From positions 1-36,782 of the forward strand of contig JAVWTD010000008.1 in assembly GCA_036667875.1 (NCBI GenBank): DNA of 36,782 nucleotides, read 5' to 3'. The DNA is from CAJGDV01 sp036667875. GTDB lineage: Bacteria > Bacillota_I > Bacilli_A > RF39 > UBA660. Position 1 is the stretch's first letter; every line of letters starts with the position of its first letter. Below, one piece after another: positions 22,375 through 30,877 of this stretch. The translations under genes were made by a program, and so were the position numbers. A model generated the notes under the pieces. That model was not told the DNA's origin, did no database searches, and saw only the letters and a list, made by a program, of their open reading frames with translations.

Positions 22375-23552
22375 TTTGATGCTCCCTTTATTCCTGAAAT
22401 CCAGGCAAATCCTAAATTATAACCACCACAGTCTCCATCAACATCTAATATTTCTCCAATAAAATATAAGTCTTTACATTTTAATGATTCAAAGTTATCC
22501 ATGTTTATTTCATTTAATGGTATTCCTCCACTTGCTACTTGAGCATTTTCAAGGGGTAATGTTTCTGTTATGTTCAATTCAAATTCAAATATATTTTTTA
22601 CTAGTTTTTCTAAATTAATATTATTAACTAAATCATCTTCTTTTATTCCTGATAATTTCAAAATAGTATTTCCTAGTTTCCAATTTAGTATGTTGTCAAG
22701 AATGTTTGCTACATTTCTATTTTTAAGTTTTTTATTTGTTTTAATAATATAATCTGTTAGTTCTTCTTTTGATTTACACCATGGTGTAAAGTTGATTTTT
22801 ATTGTTTCTCTATTTCCTGTTTCTATACCTTTAGAAATGATACTGCTTAGTTGAAAAATACAAATTCCACTTATATTACCATTGTTTAATTGTAATTCTC
22901 CTTCTTCTTTTTTTACGAGTTTTCCATTTTCATAAAGTGAAACGATAGCATTTGTTTTTACTCCAGCCCAGTCTTTTATTTCTGTTTTTAGTTGAACTAA
23001 GGCGGGTAATGGTTTAATAATAGAATGACCAAATTGTTTTGCTATGTTGTAACCTATGTTGTCTGGTGTTTTAATACTAGCGTTTGAACCTGTAGCAATT
23101 ATTAGTTGGTCTGTTTTATATTCTTCTTTATTTGTTTTTACTGTAAAATTATTTTCTATTTTTAATATATTTACATCATTAATTATTTTAACTCCTAAGT
23201 TTTTTGCTTCGAGTTCTAGTGCATTACATATTGTTATTGCTTGATTACTAGTAGGATAGTAATACCCATTTTTTATGTTTCCTATTATTCCAAGAGATTC
23301 AAAAAAATCTAATATTAATTTTTTATTTTCATCAGTTATGATTTTTTTTAGTTTTTCAATATTATTACTTCTATAATGGTTAAGACTAAAGTCTTCATTT
23401 AGATAGTTACATTTACCATTGCCGGTCATTAATAATTTTTTCCCTATGTTTTTGTTTTTTTCAAGCACGGTTACATCATATCCTGCTCTTCTTTTTATTA
23501 TTGCACATGTTAAGCCTGATGCTCCTGCTCCTATTATTAGAACTTTTTTCAT
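22371..23552 (-). CDS. HI0933/YhiN-family flavoprotein
   Basis: The family is a predicted FAD/NAD(P)-dependent oxidoreductase of uncertain substrate, sometimes called aminoacetone oxidase-like. Dinucleotide motif VLIIGAGASGLTCAI at the N-terminus; the family block GKKLLMTGNGKCNYLN follows at about 38-53; ATGSNAS precedes the second domain; ENAQVASGGIPLNEI and the C-terminal GEILDVDGDCGGYNLGFAW are signature segments. Length 393 is typical. It is coupled to the COG2509 gene by an ATGA overlap and is first in that pair. AAAGGCACG lies upstream. Confidence 0.9.
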   Translation of the reverse strand: MKKVLIIGAGASGLTCAIIKRRAGYDVTVLEKNKNIGKKLLMTGNGKCNYLNEDFSLNHYRSNNIEKLKKIITDENKKLILDFFESLGIIGNIKNGYYYPTSNQAITICNALELEAKNLGVKIINDVNILKIENNFTVKTNKEEYKTDQLIIATGSNASIKTPDNIGYNIAKQFGHSIIKPLPALVQLKTEIKDWAGVKTNAIVSLYENGKLVKKEEGELQLNNGNISGICIFQLSSIISKGIETGNRETIKINFTPWCKSKEELTDYIIKTNKKLKNRNVANILDNILNWKLGNTILKLSGIKEDDLVNNINLEKLVKNIFEFELNITETLPLENAQVASGGIPLNEINMDNFESLKCKDLYFIGEILDVDGDCGGYNLGFAWISGIKGASK

Positions 23553-23583
23553 TTTATCGTGCCTTTCTATTAATATTATAGCA

Positions 23584-23608
23584 TAAGAAAAGACTAATTA
23601 TATTAGCC
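23584..23608 (-). terminator. Rho-independent terminator of tyrS
   Basis: On minus, GGCTAAT and ATTAGTC form a 7-bp stem (one wobble) with a 3-base loop, then TTTTCTT. It overlaps the tyrS stop codon. Confidence 0.65.
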
Positions 23609-24840
23609 TATTTAATTTTTAAAATAAATTGTTTTTTCTTGCCTTTTCTAACTACTAATATATTACCTGCGATTGCTATATTTTTATTAATAATTTCATT
23701 TTCATCTTGGTGTTTAAGGTCATTAATTGTAATTGAACCTGCTTGTAAAAATTCTCTTGCTTCTCTTTTACTTGAGGCAATGTTTGCTTTTATTAACATG
23801 TCTATTAAGTTCATGTTATTATCTACTTCAGTTGATGCTACATTTTTAAATGCATCATTTAATTCTTCTTCATTTAATTTTTTTACATTCCCTGAAAATA
23901 GTGCTTCTGAAATTCTTACTGCTTTTTCCATTTCTTCTTTACCATGTAAATCTTTTACTACTTCACACGCTAAGGTTTTTTGGGCTAGTCTAAGGTGAGG
24001 TTCTTTATTATGTTTTTCCATAATATCCATAATTTCTTGTGGTTCTAAAAAGGTAAATATTTTTAAATAACTTTCTACTAGACTGTCACTTGAATTATAT
24101 AAGTATTGGTACATGGTGTATCCGGATGTAAGGTTAATGTCTAACCAAAGTGCATTACCTTCTGATTTTCCAAATTTGTTTCCATTTTCATCAAGTACAA
24201 GGGGCATAGTGAACCCATAAGCTTCTTTTCCTGTTTTCTTTTTAATTAGTTCTAATCCTGTGGTGATATTTCCCCATTGATCAGATCCTTCTGCTTGAAG
24301 AATACAGTTTTTATTTTGAAATAAATGTAGGAAATCATATCCTTGAATAAGAGTATAACTAAATTCTGCGAATGTAATTCCTGTTTCAAGTCTTCTACTT
24401 ATTATATCTTTATTAAGCATATAATTTACATTTATATATTTTCCAACATCTCTTAAAAAATTAAGAAAGTCAAAGTCTTTGAACCAGTCATAATTGTTGA
24501 CTACTTCTGCTTTTCCATCAAATACTTTTTCTATTTGTTTTTTGATACCTTCTAGGTTTTTATTTAATTCTTCGAATGATATAATTCCTCTTTCGCTAGT
24601 GGGTCTAGGGTCTCCTATTAACCCTGTTGCTCCTCCTACTAGTAAAAGTGGATGGTGCCCTCTTAATGCTAATCTTTTAGCGGTAACTAGTGATGAGTAA
24701 TGTCCAATATGCAAGCTTGATGCTGAGGGATCTGTTCCCCAGTAAAATGTTATTTTTTCATTGTTTATTTTGTCTGCTATGTCGTCTCCTGCAACATCTT
24801 TGATTAAGCCTCTCCATTGTAATTCTTCCCATAGTGTCAT
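23608..24840 (-). CDS. tyrS: Tyrosyl-tRNA synthetase
   Basis: This class I synthetase charges tRNA-Tyr. HIGH motif at residues 44-47 (SSLHIGHYSS), tRNA/Tyr recognition block QGYDFLHLFQ, QAEGSDQWGNI, and the KMSKS-equivalent KFGKSEGNALW. The C-terminal S4 RNA-binding domain is recognisable (ASSKREAREFLQAGSITIN). The length of 410 is standard for the TyrRS of Bacillota. GAAGGA lies upstream of the ATG. It is preceded by a T-box leader with its own promoter and followed by a terminator, so it is a single-gene unit controlled by the charging of tRNA-Tyr. Confidence 0.97.
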   Translation of the reverse strand: MTLWEELQWRGLIKDVAGDDIADKINNEKITFYWGTDPSASSLHIGHYSSLVTAKRLALRGHHPLLLVGGATGLIGDPRPTSERGIISFEELNKNLEGIKKQIEKVFDGKAEVVNNYDWFKDFDFLNFLRDVGKYINVNYMLNKDIISRRLETGITFAEFSYTLIQGYDFLHLFQNKNCILQAEGSDQWGNITTGLELIKKKTGKEAYGFTMPLVLDENGNKFGKSEGNALWLDINLTSGYTMYQYLYNSSDSLVESYLKIFTFLEPQEIMDIMEKHNKEPHLRLAQKTLACEVVKDLHGKEEMEKAVRISEALFSGNVKKLNEEELNDAFKNVASTEVDNNMNLIDMLIKANIASSKREAREFLQAGSITINDLKHQDENEIINKNIAIAGNILVVRKGKKKQFILKIK

Positions 24841-24861
24841 AAATTTTCCTTCTTTCTTTAA

Positions 24862-25070
24862 CTAAAAAGACTCCTTATGATGTAAGGACGAATTATTTCG
24901 CGGTACCACCTTACTTCATAGGAATCTATGCTCTTTATATTTTAACCGTATTAACGGGTTTGACTAAAAATGTGTATATTCATAAATTTAATTTGTTTAG
25001 TTTTCATCACCACTAAATTTCTGATTTCAATTAAATTACTACTTTTCATTTTCTAAATCAAATAAGATAT
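24862..25070 (-). promoter_or_regulatory. T-box riboswitch of tyrS (tyrosine)
   Basis: The T-box sequence AAGGTGGTACCGCG is at 24899-24912 (minus), followed by a terminator hairpin (TCCTTA / TAAGGA) and TCTTTTTAG just before tyrS. Stem I can be traced: its base pairs TTTGA with TCAAA and AAAATG with CATTTT. The internal specifier loop then holds ATACA, giving TAC (Tyr) followed by a purine. Uncharged tRNA-Tyr would bind here and favour the antiterminator. Specifier assignment is by eye. Confidence 0.9.
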
Positions 25071-25076
25071 AAATAA

Positions 25077-25105
25077 AGAATAACATAAAAATTATTGTGT
25101 GTCAA
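25077..25105 (-). promoter_or_regulatory. Promoter of the T-box-tyrS transcript
   Basis: On minus, consensus TTGACA (25100-25105), 17 bases, TATTCT (25077-25082) with an extended -10 TG. Confidence 0.8.
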
Positions 25106-25106
25106 A

Positions 25107-26708
25107 CTATTTGTTTTCTAATCTTGTAAAAAGTAAACTTAAGTCGTTAATTTTATAGTCTCCTTTTAATGTTATTTCTTCATATTTAAATGGAACTAAT
25201 CCTAAAAATCCTTTTATTTTTTCACTTGTATTTGGCATGAATGGATTTATTAAGTTAGATATATTAGCAATCATATAAGTACATGTATATGTAACATTAT
25301 TAAATTCTTCTATATTTTCTTTTGCAAGAATCCATGGTTTTTTTTCATCATAATATTTATTTCCTAAAGAAATATAATCAAAAGCAAGGTCTAATGCGGC
25401 TTTTAATTCTATATTTTCTATTAATTCTGCTATTTTATTATATGTTTCTCTTGTTGTTTTTATTATTTCTAAATCAACAGTTCCTTCTTTGATTATTCCA
25501 TCAAACTTACTATTAATAAATGAAAAATTTCTATTAATAAAGTTTCCTAAAACTCCAACAAGGAATTTATTATGGGCATTTATTATGTCTTCGATTGTAA
25601 AGTTTGTGTCTTTTTTTTCAGGTCCATTTGCAATCATAAAGTATCTTGATGTATCTACACCATATGCGTCTATCATTTCGTTTACTGTTAAGAGATTTCC
25701 TTTTGATTTGCTCATTTTTTCATTATTTAAATTAACATACTCTCCAGAAACAATTTGTTTTGGAAGTGTATAATTATTTTTTAATGCCATTAATAAGGCT
25801 GGATAAATTACTGTATGGAATGGAATATTATCTTTACCGTGTGCATAATATGAAATCAACTTTTCATCTGTCATAAATTTATTAAAGTCTAATGATTTTT
25901 CTTTTGCAACATGATTTGCAGCTGTAAGATACCCTAAAACTGCTTCAATCCATACATAAATACGTTTGTCTTCGAATCCTTTAATTGGAACTTCTACGCC
26001 CCAGTCTAATTCTCTAGTAGCAGCTCTATCTATTAAACCCATGTCTAAAAATTTCTTTGATTCTCCACTTGCATTTTTACGCCATATATCTTTATTTGAA
26101 TTAATATATTTTTCAAGTTGTTGTTGGAAAGCAGACAATTTGAAGTATAGAATATTATTTTCTTTGTTAATTGGAATTGAACCACATGATTTACATGTTT
26201 TTTCTTTTATATCTTTAGCATCTAAAGTTATATAACAATCATCGCATTGGTCTCCCTTTGCTTTTCCACCACATCTTGGGCATACTCCTACTATTTCACG
26301 GTCAGACAAAAATTTATTACATTTTGGACAAAAATCTTGATTTTCTGTTTTTTCATATATATATCCGTTATCATAAATTTGTTTGAAATATTCTTTAACT
26401 TTTTCTTTATGTTCTTCAGTCATTGTACATGTATAAAAATCATAAGAGAAGTTAGCTTTTTTAAAACTTTTAACAAATTCTTCGTGATAATGACTTGCAA
26501 TTTCTTTTGAGGTTTTTCCTTCTTTTTTGGCTCTTTCAGTAACTGGTGTTCCGTGAGAATCGGTACCAGACACATAGATTACATTGTCTCCTACTCCTCT
26601 ATGATATCTTGCAATTATATCTGCTGGTAAAAGAGCAGAAAGATGACCTATATGTAAAAGATAATTTGCGTATGGCCATGCTCCTCCTATTAATATATTT
26701 CTGTTCAT
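25107..26708 (-). CDS. metG: Methionyl-tRNA synthetase
   Basis: This class I synthetase charges initiator and elongator tRNA-Met. HIGH motif at residues 19-22 (YLLHIGHL). The connective-peptide zinc knuckles are double: CPKCNKF and CPRCGGK, then CDDC and CKSCGS, so two zinc sites of the four-Cys type. KMSKSKGN follows the VSGEYVNLNNE segment. The helical anticodon domain makes up the rest. At 533 residues it lacks the C-terminal dimerising tRNA-binding domain seen in many bacterial enzymes. GAGGA lies upstream of the ATG and a good promoter is at 26742-26770. Confidence 0.97.
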   Translation of the reverse strand: MNRNILIGGAWPYANYLLHIGHLSALLPADIIARYHRGVGDNVIYVSGTDSHGTPVTERAKKEGKTSKEIASHYHEEFVKSFKKANFSYDFYTCTMTEEHKEKVKEYFKQIYDNGYIYEKTENQDFCPKCNKFLSDREIVGVCPRCGGKAKGDQCDDCYITLDAKDIKEKTCKSCGSIPINKENNILYFKLSAFQQQLEKYINSNKDIWRKNASGESKKFLDMGLIDRAATRELDWGVEVPIKGFEDKRIYVWIEAVLGYLTAANHVAKEKSLDFNKFMTDEKLISYYAHGKDNIPFHTVIYPALLMALKNNYTLPKQIVSGEYVNLNNEKMSKSKGNLLTVNEMIDAYGVDTSRYFMIANGPEKKDTNFTIEDIINAHNKFLVGVLGNFINRNFSFINSKFDGIIKEGTVDLEIIKTTRETYNKIAELIENIELKAALDLAFDYISLGNKYYDEKKPWILAKENIEEFNNVTYTCTYMIANISNLINPFMPNTSEKIKGFLGLVPFKYEEITLKGDYKINDLSLLFTRLENK

Positions 26709-26741
26709 TTCTATTCCTCTTTTCTTTAAATCGTTAATTTT

Positions 26742-26770
26742 AGTTTATCATAAAAAACTACATTTATCAA
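26742..26770 (-). promoter_or_regulatory. Promoter of metG
   Basis: On minus, TTGATA (26765-26770), 17 bases, TAAACT (26742-26747). No riboswitch or T-box is seen in the short leader. Confidence 0.65.
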
Positions 26771-26787
26771 TGATTTAGAAGATGATT

Positions 26788-27444
26788 TTATTTGCTTTTT
26801 TGATTACTATTTAAGATTTCTTCATAATCATAAAGGGAAGATACTTCTTTTAAAACTGTATCCATTTTAAGTAAAGTTTTCATAAAATAAAGTTGTGTCT
26901 CATTATCTAATTCTTTAAAGGTAATATTCTTATTTTTATATTTAGTGTTATTTAATATAAAATCTATGTTTTCATCAATGATTTTTGCTGCTTCATTTGT
27001 CTTGTCTAATTTATAGTCACCTACAAAAAAGATTGATACTACTTTATCAAGGTTTTCTAGATAAGATAAGTCTTTTGTTTCTTTAATTAAATTGACTTTA
27101 TAAATAACTTTTTTTAAGTCTTTATCGATTAATCCTTTTAGTTCTTCGTTTGAGGGTTTAGCACTTTTATATTCTCCACTTAAAAGAGCATCTATGTTAC
27201 CGCTTAATGATTCTCCATAAGTATCATTTCCTGATGTTTCATCCCATGATTTATCTAGACCAAGTATTTTATCAATATCATGACCTAATTCTTCTATCTT
27301 TTTTGTGTTTGTTGCGCTTGGTCCTTGTTCTTTTGGTTCAAAGATTTCTTTAATTGGTTTAATTAAGTTGTAGGTTTGTCCTACTCCTACTCCTGCAAAA
27401 AAAATAATTGTTCCTTTGGCGATTAATTTCATTGTTTTATTCAT
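26788..27444 (-). CDS. Hypothetical protein with N-terminal membrane anchor
   Basis: 218 residues, not recognised. An N-terminal helix (about 9-25, GTIIFFAGVGVGQTYNLI) is a likely anchor. An acidic, Gly/Ser-containing linker (about 35-95) precedes a helical C-terminal domain (about 100-218) rich in Lys, Leu, Asn and Asp. No catalytic motif or Cys is seen. AGGAGG lies 7 bases upstream and a consensus promoter is at 27469-27497, so it is well expressed. A single-gene unit between metG and the DUF402 gene. Confidence 0.65.
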   Translation of the reverse strand: MNKTMKLIAKGTIIFFAGVGVGQTYNLIKPIKEIFEPKEQGPSATNTKKIEELGHDIDKILGLDKSWDETSGNDTYGESLSGNIDALLSGEYKSAKPSNEELKGLIDKDLKKVIYKVNLIKETKDLSYLENLDKVVSIFFVGDYKLDKTNEAAKIIDENIDFILNNTKYKNKNITFKELDNETQLYFMKTLLKMDTVLKEVSSLYDYEEILNSNQKSK

Positions 27445-27468
27445 AATATGCCTCCTATTTAAGAAACT

Positions 27469-27497
27469 ATATTATCATCATTTAATGGTAGTGTCAA
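27469..27497 (-). promoter_or_regulatory. Promoter of the membrane-anchored hypothetical gene
   Basis: On minus, consensus TTGACA (27492-27497), 17 bases, TAATAT (27469-27474). Confidence 0.75.
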
Positions 27498-27514
27498 TAA
27501 ATCGTTTTATTTTA

Positions 27515-27545
27515 AATAAAAAAAGTTATTAATTTAAATAACCTT
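27515..27545 (-). terminator. Rho-independent terminator after the DUF402 gene
   Basis: On minus, GTTATT (27537-27542) and AATAAC (27525-27530) form an AT-rich hairpin flanked by AAAAGG and seven T. Confidence 0.55.
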
Positions 27546-27563
27546 TTATTATATTGTAAAAAA

Positions 27564-28112
27564 TTAAAAATACTTATTTATGAGTGCTACTTTATCCATA
27601 TTAACGTATTTGTTTGTATTATTTCTAAATTCTTTTAGTAGTTTATTTCCAACTTTATATGCAAGATTAAAATCTTTTTTACTTATTATTTTTTGGTCTA
27701 ATGCTTCCTTTAATTCATCTTCATCGTCAAAAATAAATTCATTTTCATTTTTATAATGTAGTATGTCTAAATATAGATCAACATAGTAAGGAATGTTATC
27801 TTCTATCCCGTTATAGAGTGTAATATCAGTATAGAAATCAATAATGTTTTTTTCTTTATCTAAATAAAATCTTATATTATAGTTTTCTTTTAATGGTGTT
27901 ATTTCTACTATATAATGACCTTCATCGACATAAGTTATTTTCTCTCCTTGTTTATTAACTATGCAAAAATTCGAAGACATTTTCCCAAACTTTTTAATTG
28001 TTATTGCAAGGTCTTCTCCATCTTTTATTACTAACATTTCATAATCAAGACATTCTTTCATATAAGTTTTAGTTGTTTTTTTAATTTTTTGTTCAATTAT
28101 TTTTTTTCTCAT
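27564..28112 (-). CDS. DUF402 domain protein (FomD/Ntdp-like)
   Basis: The central and C-terminal blocks fit the DUF402 family: GHYIVEITPLKENYNIRFYLD, IDFYTDITLYN, YYVDLYLDIL and FDDEDELKEAL, with the conserved Asp/Glu residues that bind metals in the family. Known members include FomD, which hydrolyses CMP-phosphonates, and Gram-positive Ntdp nucleoside di/triphosphatases. It is 182 residues from the chosen start. The ATG at 28112 is used because GGGGGA lies just upstream; the longer reading to 28136 is unlikely. Its promoter region carries a palindrome. Confidence 0.7.
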   Translation of the reverse strand: MRKKIIEQKIKKTTKTYMKECLDYEMLVIKDGEDLAITIKKFGKMSSNFCIVNKQGEKITYVDEGHYIVEITPLKENYNIRFYLDKEKNIIDFYTDITLYNGIEDNIPYYVDLYLDILHYKNENEFIFDDEDELKEALDQKIISKKDFNLAYKVGNKLLKEFRNNTNKYVNMDKVALINKYF

Positions 28113-28150
28113 TTTAATTCCCCCACACAATAACAAAACTTTTGTTTTCT

Positions 28151-28170
28151 AGTATACCATACAAGGTATA
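28151..28170 (-). promoter_or_regulatory. Extended -10 promoter with overlapping palindrome
   Basis: On minus, TGGTATACT (-10 at 28151-28156). The palindrome TATACC-TTGTAT-GGTATA (28153-28170) overlaps the -10, as an operator might. The -35 is weak. It drives the DUF402 gene. Confidence 0.4.
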
Positions 28171-28235
28171 GTTTATAAAGAAATTTCAATAAAAACGATT
28201 AAAATAATTTTTCAATTGCTTAATAATTAAGAAAA

Positions 28236-29531
28236 TCAACTTTTTTTAGTTAGGTTTAGTAATAGTGGTTTTAATTGATTATCATAAATCCATTTATTTG
28301 AATATCTTGTTCTAGAAAGGGTTTTTGCTTTAATAATTGGATTGTTTTCCATGTTTAAAACTATTTTTTTGGCATGTTCAATATAATATAATCTTTCAGA
28401 TGGATTATAATTTTCAAATGTATCGTAAAAGAAATTTCTAGCGGACCATCTCATAAAATAGGCATCTATATTAGTCCCGATTTCTTTTAAGGCTGGAACA
28501 GCCTCATTTAATACTATATAGTTTCCTCTACTTGAAGCTTCAATTACTGTAAGACCAAATGATTCTGAATATGATGGACAAATATATAAATTGCTTAGAG
28601 TAAATAAGTCAAAAACAGTTTTTCTACTTACTCCATTTTTAAAACCACATTCAGAAGTAAATATGATATCCTCTTCATCCAAACCATTTTTAATTCCTGT
28701 ATCTTTTATTATATACTTGTAAGTATCGCTTGGAATATCGGAACTTGGAAAATCACAAAAAATAACTGAAACTTTTTTGTCACAATACTTTTTAAAGTAA
28801 CCCGCAAATTCTGTAATTATATGAAACCTTTTAGCCATTGTTAACCTTGCAGGATATACAATAATAATATCACTTTTAGTAAAATCTATGTGTTTTTTTA
28901 TTTCATTTAATTCTTCATTATTATTTTCAATTATATCAATACTATTATTTACGCAGTAACAGTTTTTTATATCAGTATTATATTGTTTAGAAATAGCATC
29001 TAATCCACAGGTTGTTGGATATATAAATGTTGTATTTTCCATTTCTTTATATAGACAGTCAAATGGATATTCTAATTCTTCATGTTTGACTGGGGCTGAG
29101 TGTGTAAATGATAGAAATTTAACGTGTGGCAGTGACTTGACGGCATTTCTTATTGCTACATTATGAATTAAATGGGTTCCTTGATATAAAATATCATGCA
29201 TAATGCAAATATCAACATCGCTTAAATATTTTATATAATCATTTGTTATTAACTCAGCTTGTTTAAAAAATTTTTCATCTACTTTTTCTGTTATTCTGTT
29301 ATAATTTTTCCAATGAAATATTTCTCCGTTTTGACTGTTAACTACTTTTATCCATTCTATTCTATCACTTTTAAATATCCCTGTTCTTTCATCGTCTGGG
29401 CAGTGTTCAGAAACTAATACTTTTACTTTTATATTATCGTTAAGAAGCATTTTTAATTGTTCGGAAACGACATTTACTAAAGAATAAGTACTTGATAGAC
29501 CGTTAAACATTGTTAAAATTGCAATTTTCAT
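28236..29531 (-). CDS. Family 4-like glycosyltransferase (GT-B fold)
   Basis: 431 residues. The N-terminal Rossmann half starts MKIAILTMFNGLSSTYSLVNVV; the C-terminal half has the donor-binding segments VYPARLTMAKRFH and EDIIFTSECG, then the retaining GT4 signature LYICPSYSESFGLTVIEAS with the E-x7-E motif. It has no signal peptide or membrane segment, so it works in the cytoplasm on a nucleotide sugar, perhaps glycosylating the neighbouring surface protein or an envelope glycan. It is divergent from, and starts about 115 bases away from, the choice-of-anchor-A gene on plus. GGAG lies upstream of its ATG. Confidence 0.8.
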   Translation of the reverse strand: MKIAILTMFNGLSSTYSLVNVVSEQLKMLLNDNIKVKVLVSEHCPDDERTGIFKSDRIEWIKVVNSQNGEIFHWKNYNRITEKVDEKFFKQAELITNDYIKYLSDVDICIMHDILYQGTHLIHNVAIRNAVKSLPHVKFLSFTHSAPVKHEELEYPFDCLYKEMENTTFIYPTTCGLDAISKQYNTDIKNCYCVNNSIDIIENNNEELNEIKKHIDFTKSDIIIVYPARLTMAKRFHIITEFAGYFKKYCDKKVSVIFCDFPSSDIPSDTYKYIIKDTGIKNGLDEEDIIFTSECGFKNGVSRKTVFDLFTLSNLYICPSYSESFGLTVIEASSRGNYIVLNEAVPALKEIGTNIDAYFMRWSARNFFYDTFENYNPSERLYYIEHAKKIVLNMENNPIIKAKTLSRTRYSNKWIYDNQLKPLLLNLTKKS

Positions 29532-29645
29532 AGTTCATCTCCTACACCAATTCTATTCAATTTAATATTATATAATAACAGATAATCTTTTTTCATGTTT
29601 TTACATGTATATTGTTTAATCTGTTAAAAGAAAGGAGAAAAAACA

Positions 29646-30836
29646 GTGGCTTTGAATTTTTATACAATGAATGATGAAAATATATTTGTTTTTAATAATC
29701 ATACTCAATCTAATGCATCTGCTACAGGTTCTGTTTGGGTAGGTGGAAATGCTTTATATAATAATTACAGTGTTGGCGCGGATTTACCAACTAAAACAGA
29801 AAACTATTATTTTGCTTTAAGAGTAACAAAGGATATGAACATTACTGGTGGTATAAACCATTCCCGAAATTCAGGTACTGCAGATGATACTGGTACGGTT
29901 ACTAAATATACGATGACAAACTCTAATAATGTACCTAAGCAACCTCTTCCATATCAATTTGGAGTAATCTCTTTGCAAGCTATGATTAGTTATTTACAAT
30001 GTTCTTCAATAGCGTGGGCTAATTATGTATCTACTCCAAGTACACAATCAATAAGTGGTACTGCTTTAACTTTAACAGGTACTGACGCTAATATAAATAC
30101 ATTCTTAATAGATGGAAATAATGTTAGTAATTCTTCTTTAAACATCAGTGCTATTACAAGTGTTAATATTGTAGTTCCATCAGGTTCTACGGTTGTTATT
30201 AGTATTTATGGCAATAATATAACTTTAAATAATTTTACTACTTTGTTTAATGGTGTTCCTATTACTAAAGCACAAGCTGCTTATGTATTATGGAACTTAC
30301 CAGATGCAACTACTGTTTTAGTTAATTCTGATATATATGGTTCGTTTTTAGCACCGTATGCTATTGTTAATACAAACCCTGTACATATTTATGGTACTGT
30401 TCTGGTTAACACTTTAAATGGTTCATTGAATGCTGTAAACAATTTATTTGTAGGTTCTCTACCAGACATTTATGATCCGTCAACATCTGGTTCTTGTAGC
30501 AGTTTTACAACAACTACAACTACAACTACTACTACAACAACTACTACGACTACTACAACTACTGTTGCTCCAAGTCCTAGAACTAAGGCAATATCTGATA
30601 TTATTGAGTCAGTTGCACTAGAGCAAACTGGTCTTTCTCACATTTTAAATGCCGAGGGAGAAAAACTTCAAAAAGCAATACCAAGAGCAACTACAAAAGA
30701 TGAATTAATAGAAGTAAATCGTTCAGTTGAAAATATGATTAATTCAATTACAAGGATTGAAACTATTCTAACGGGAAAACTAGAATTATTTGATAAGTGT
30801 TTATGCAATAACGTTGTTTTAATTAAAAAGCAATAA
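29646..30836 (+). CDS. Choice-of-anchor-A domain protein with poly-Thr linker
   Basis: 396 residues, one of only two plus-strand genes. The GTG start is preceded by AAAGGAG. Residues 2-285 read as a choice-of-anchor-A type beta-rich surface domain (LNFYTMNDENIFVF, SVWVGGNALYNNYSVG). Then comes an uninterrupted run of 19 Thr (288-306), written with mixed ACA/ACT/ACG codons, a short Pro linker, and an ~80-residue C-terminal domain starting DIIESVALEQTG LSHILNAEGEK. This helical domain recurs in the next gene and ends with CLC. There is no recognisable signal peptide, which is odd for this domain class; export may use another route, or it may be a spore- or coat-like protein. The Thr run is a likely stalk and possible O-glycosylation site. 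Confidence 0.7.
   Translation: MALNFYTMNDENIFVFNNHTQSNASATGSVWVGGNALYNNYSVGADLPTKTENYYFALRVTKDMNITGGINHSRNSGTADDTGTVTKYTMTNSNNVPKQPLPYQFGVISLQAMISYLQCSSIAWANYVSTPSTQSISGTALTLTGTDANINTFLIDGNNVSNSSLNISAITSVNIVVPSGSTVVISIYGNNITLNNFTTLFNGVPITKAQAAYVLWNLPDATTVLVNSDIYGSFLAPYAIVNTNPVHIYGTVLVNTLNGSLNAVNNLFVGSLPDIYDPSTSGSCSSFTTTTTTTTTTTTTTTTTTTVAPSPRTKAISDIIESVALEQTGLSHILNAEGEKLQKAIPRATTKDELIEVNRSVENMINSITRIETILTGKLELFDKCLCNNVVLIKKQ
30507..30563 (+). repeat. Threonine codon run (19 codons)
   Basis: Nineteen consecutive Thr codons in three synonymous forms (ACA, ACT, one ACG). The mixed codons suggest selection for the protein run rather than recent triplet slippage. Confidence 0.9.
30603..30652 (+). 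repeat. 50-bp direct repeat, copy 1
   Basis: Identical over 50 bases to 30938-30987, in the shared C-terminal domain of the two plus-strand genes. Confidence 0.92.
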
Positions 30837-30877
30837 CAGAAAATATTTCTATTTAGAGTAAGAAAGGAGTTGAACTT

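Noticed and set aside
30507..30563. Poly-Thr run as a simple trinucleotide slippage repeat
   Set aside because: The codons are an irregular mix of ACA, ACT and ACG, so the run looks maintained at protein level.
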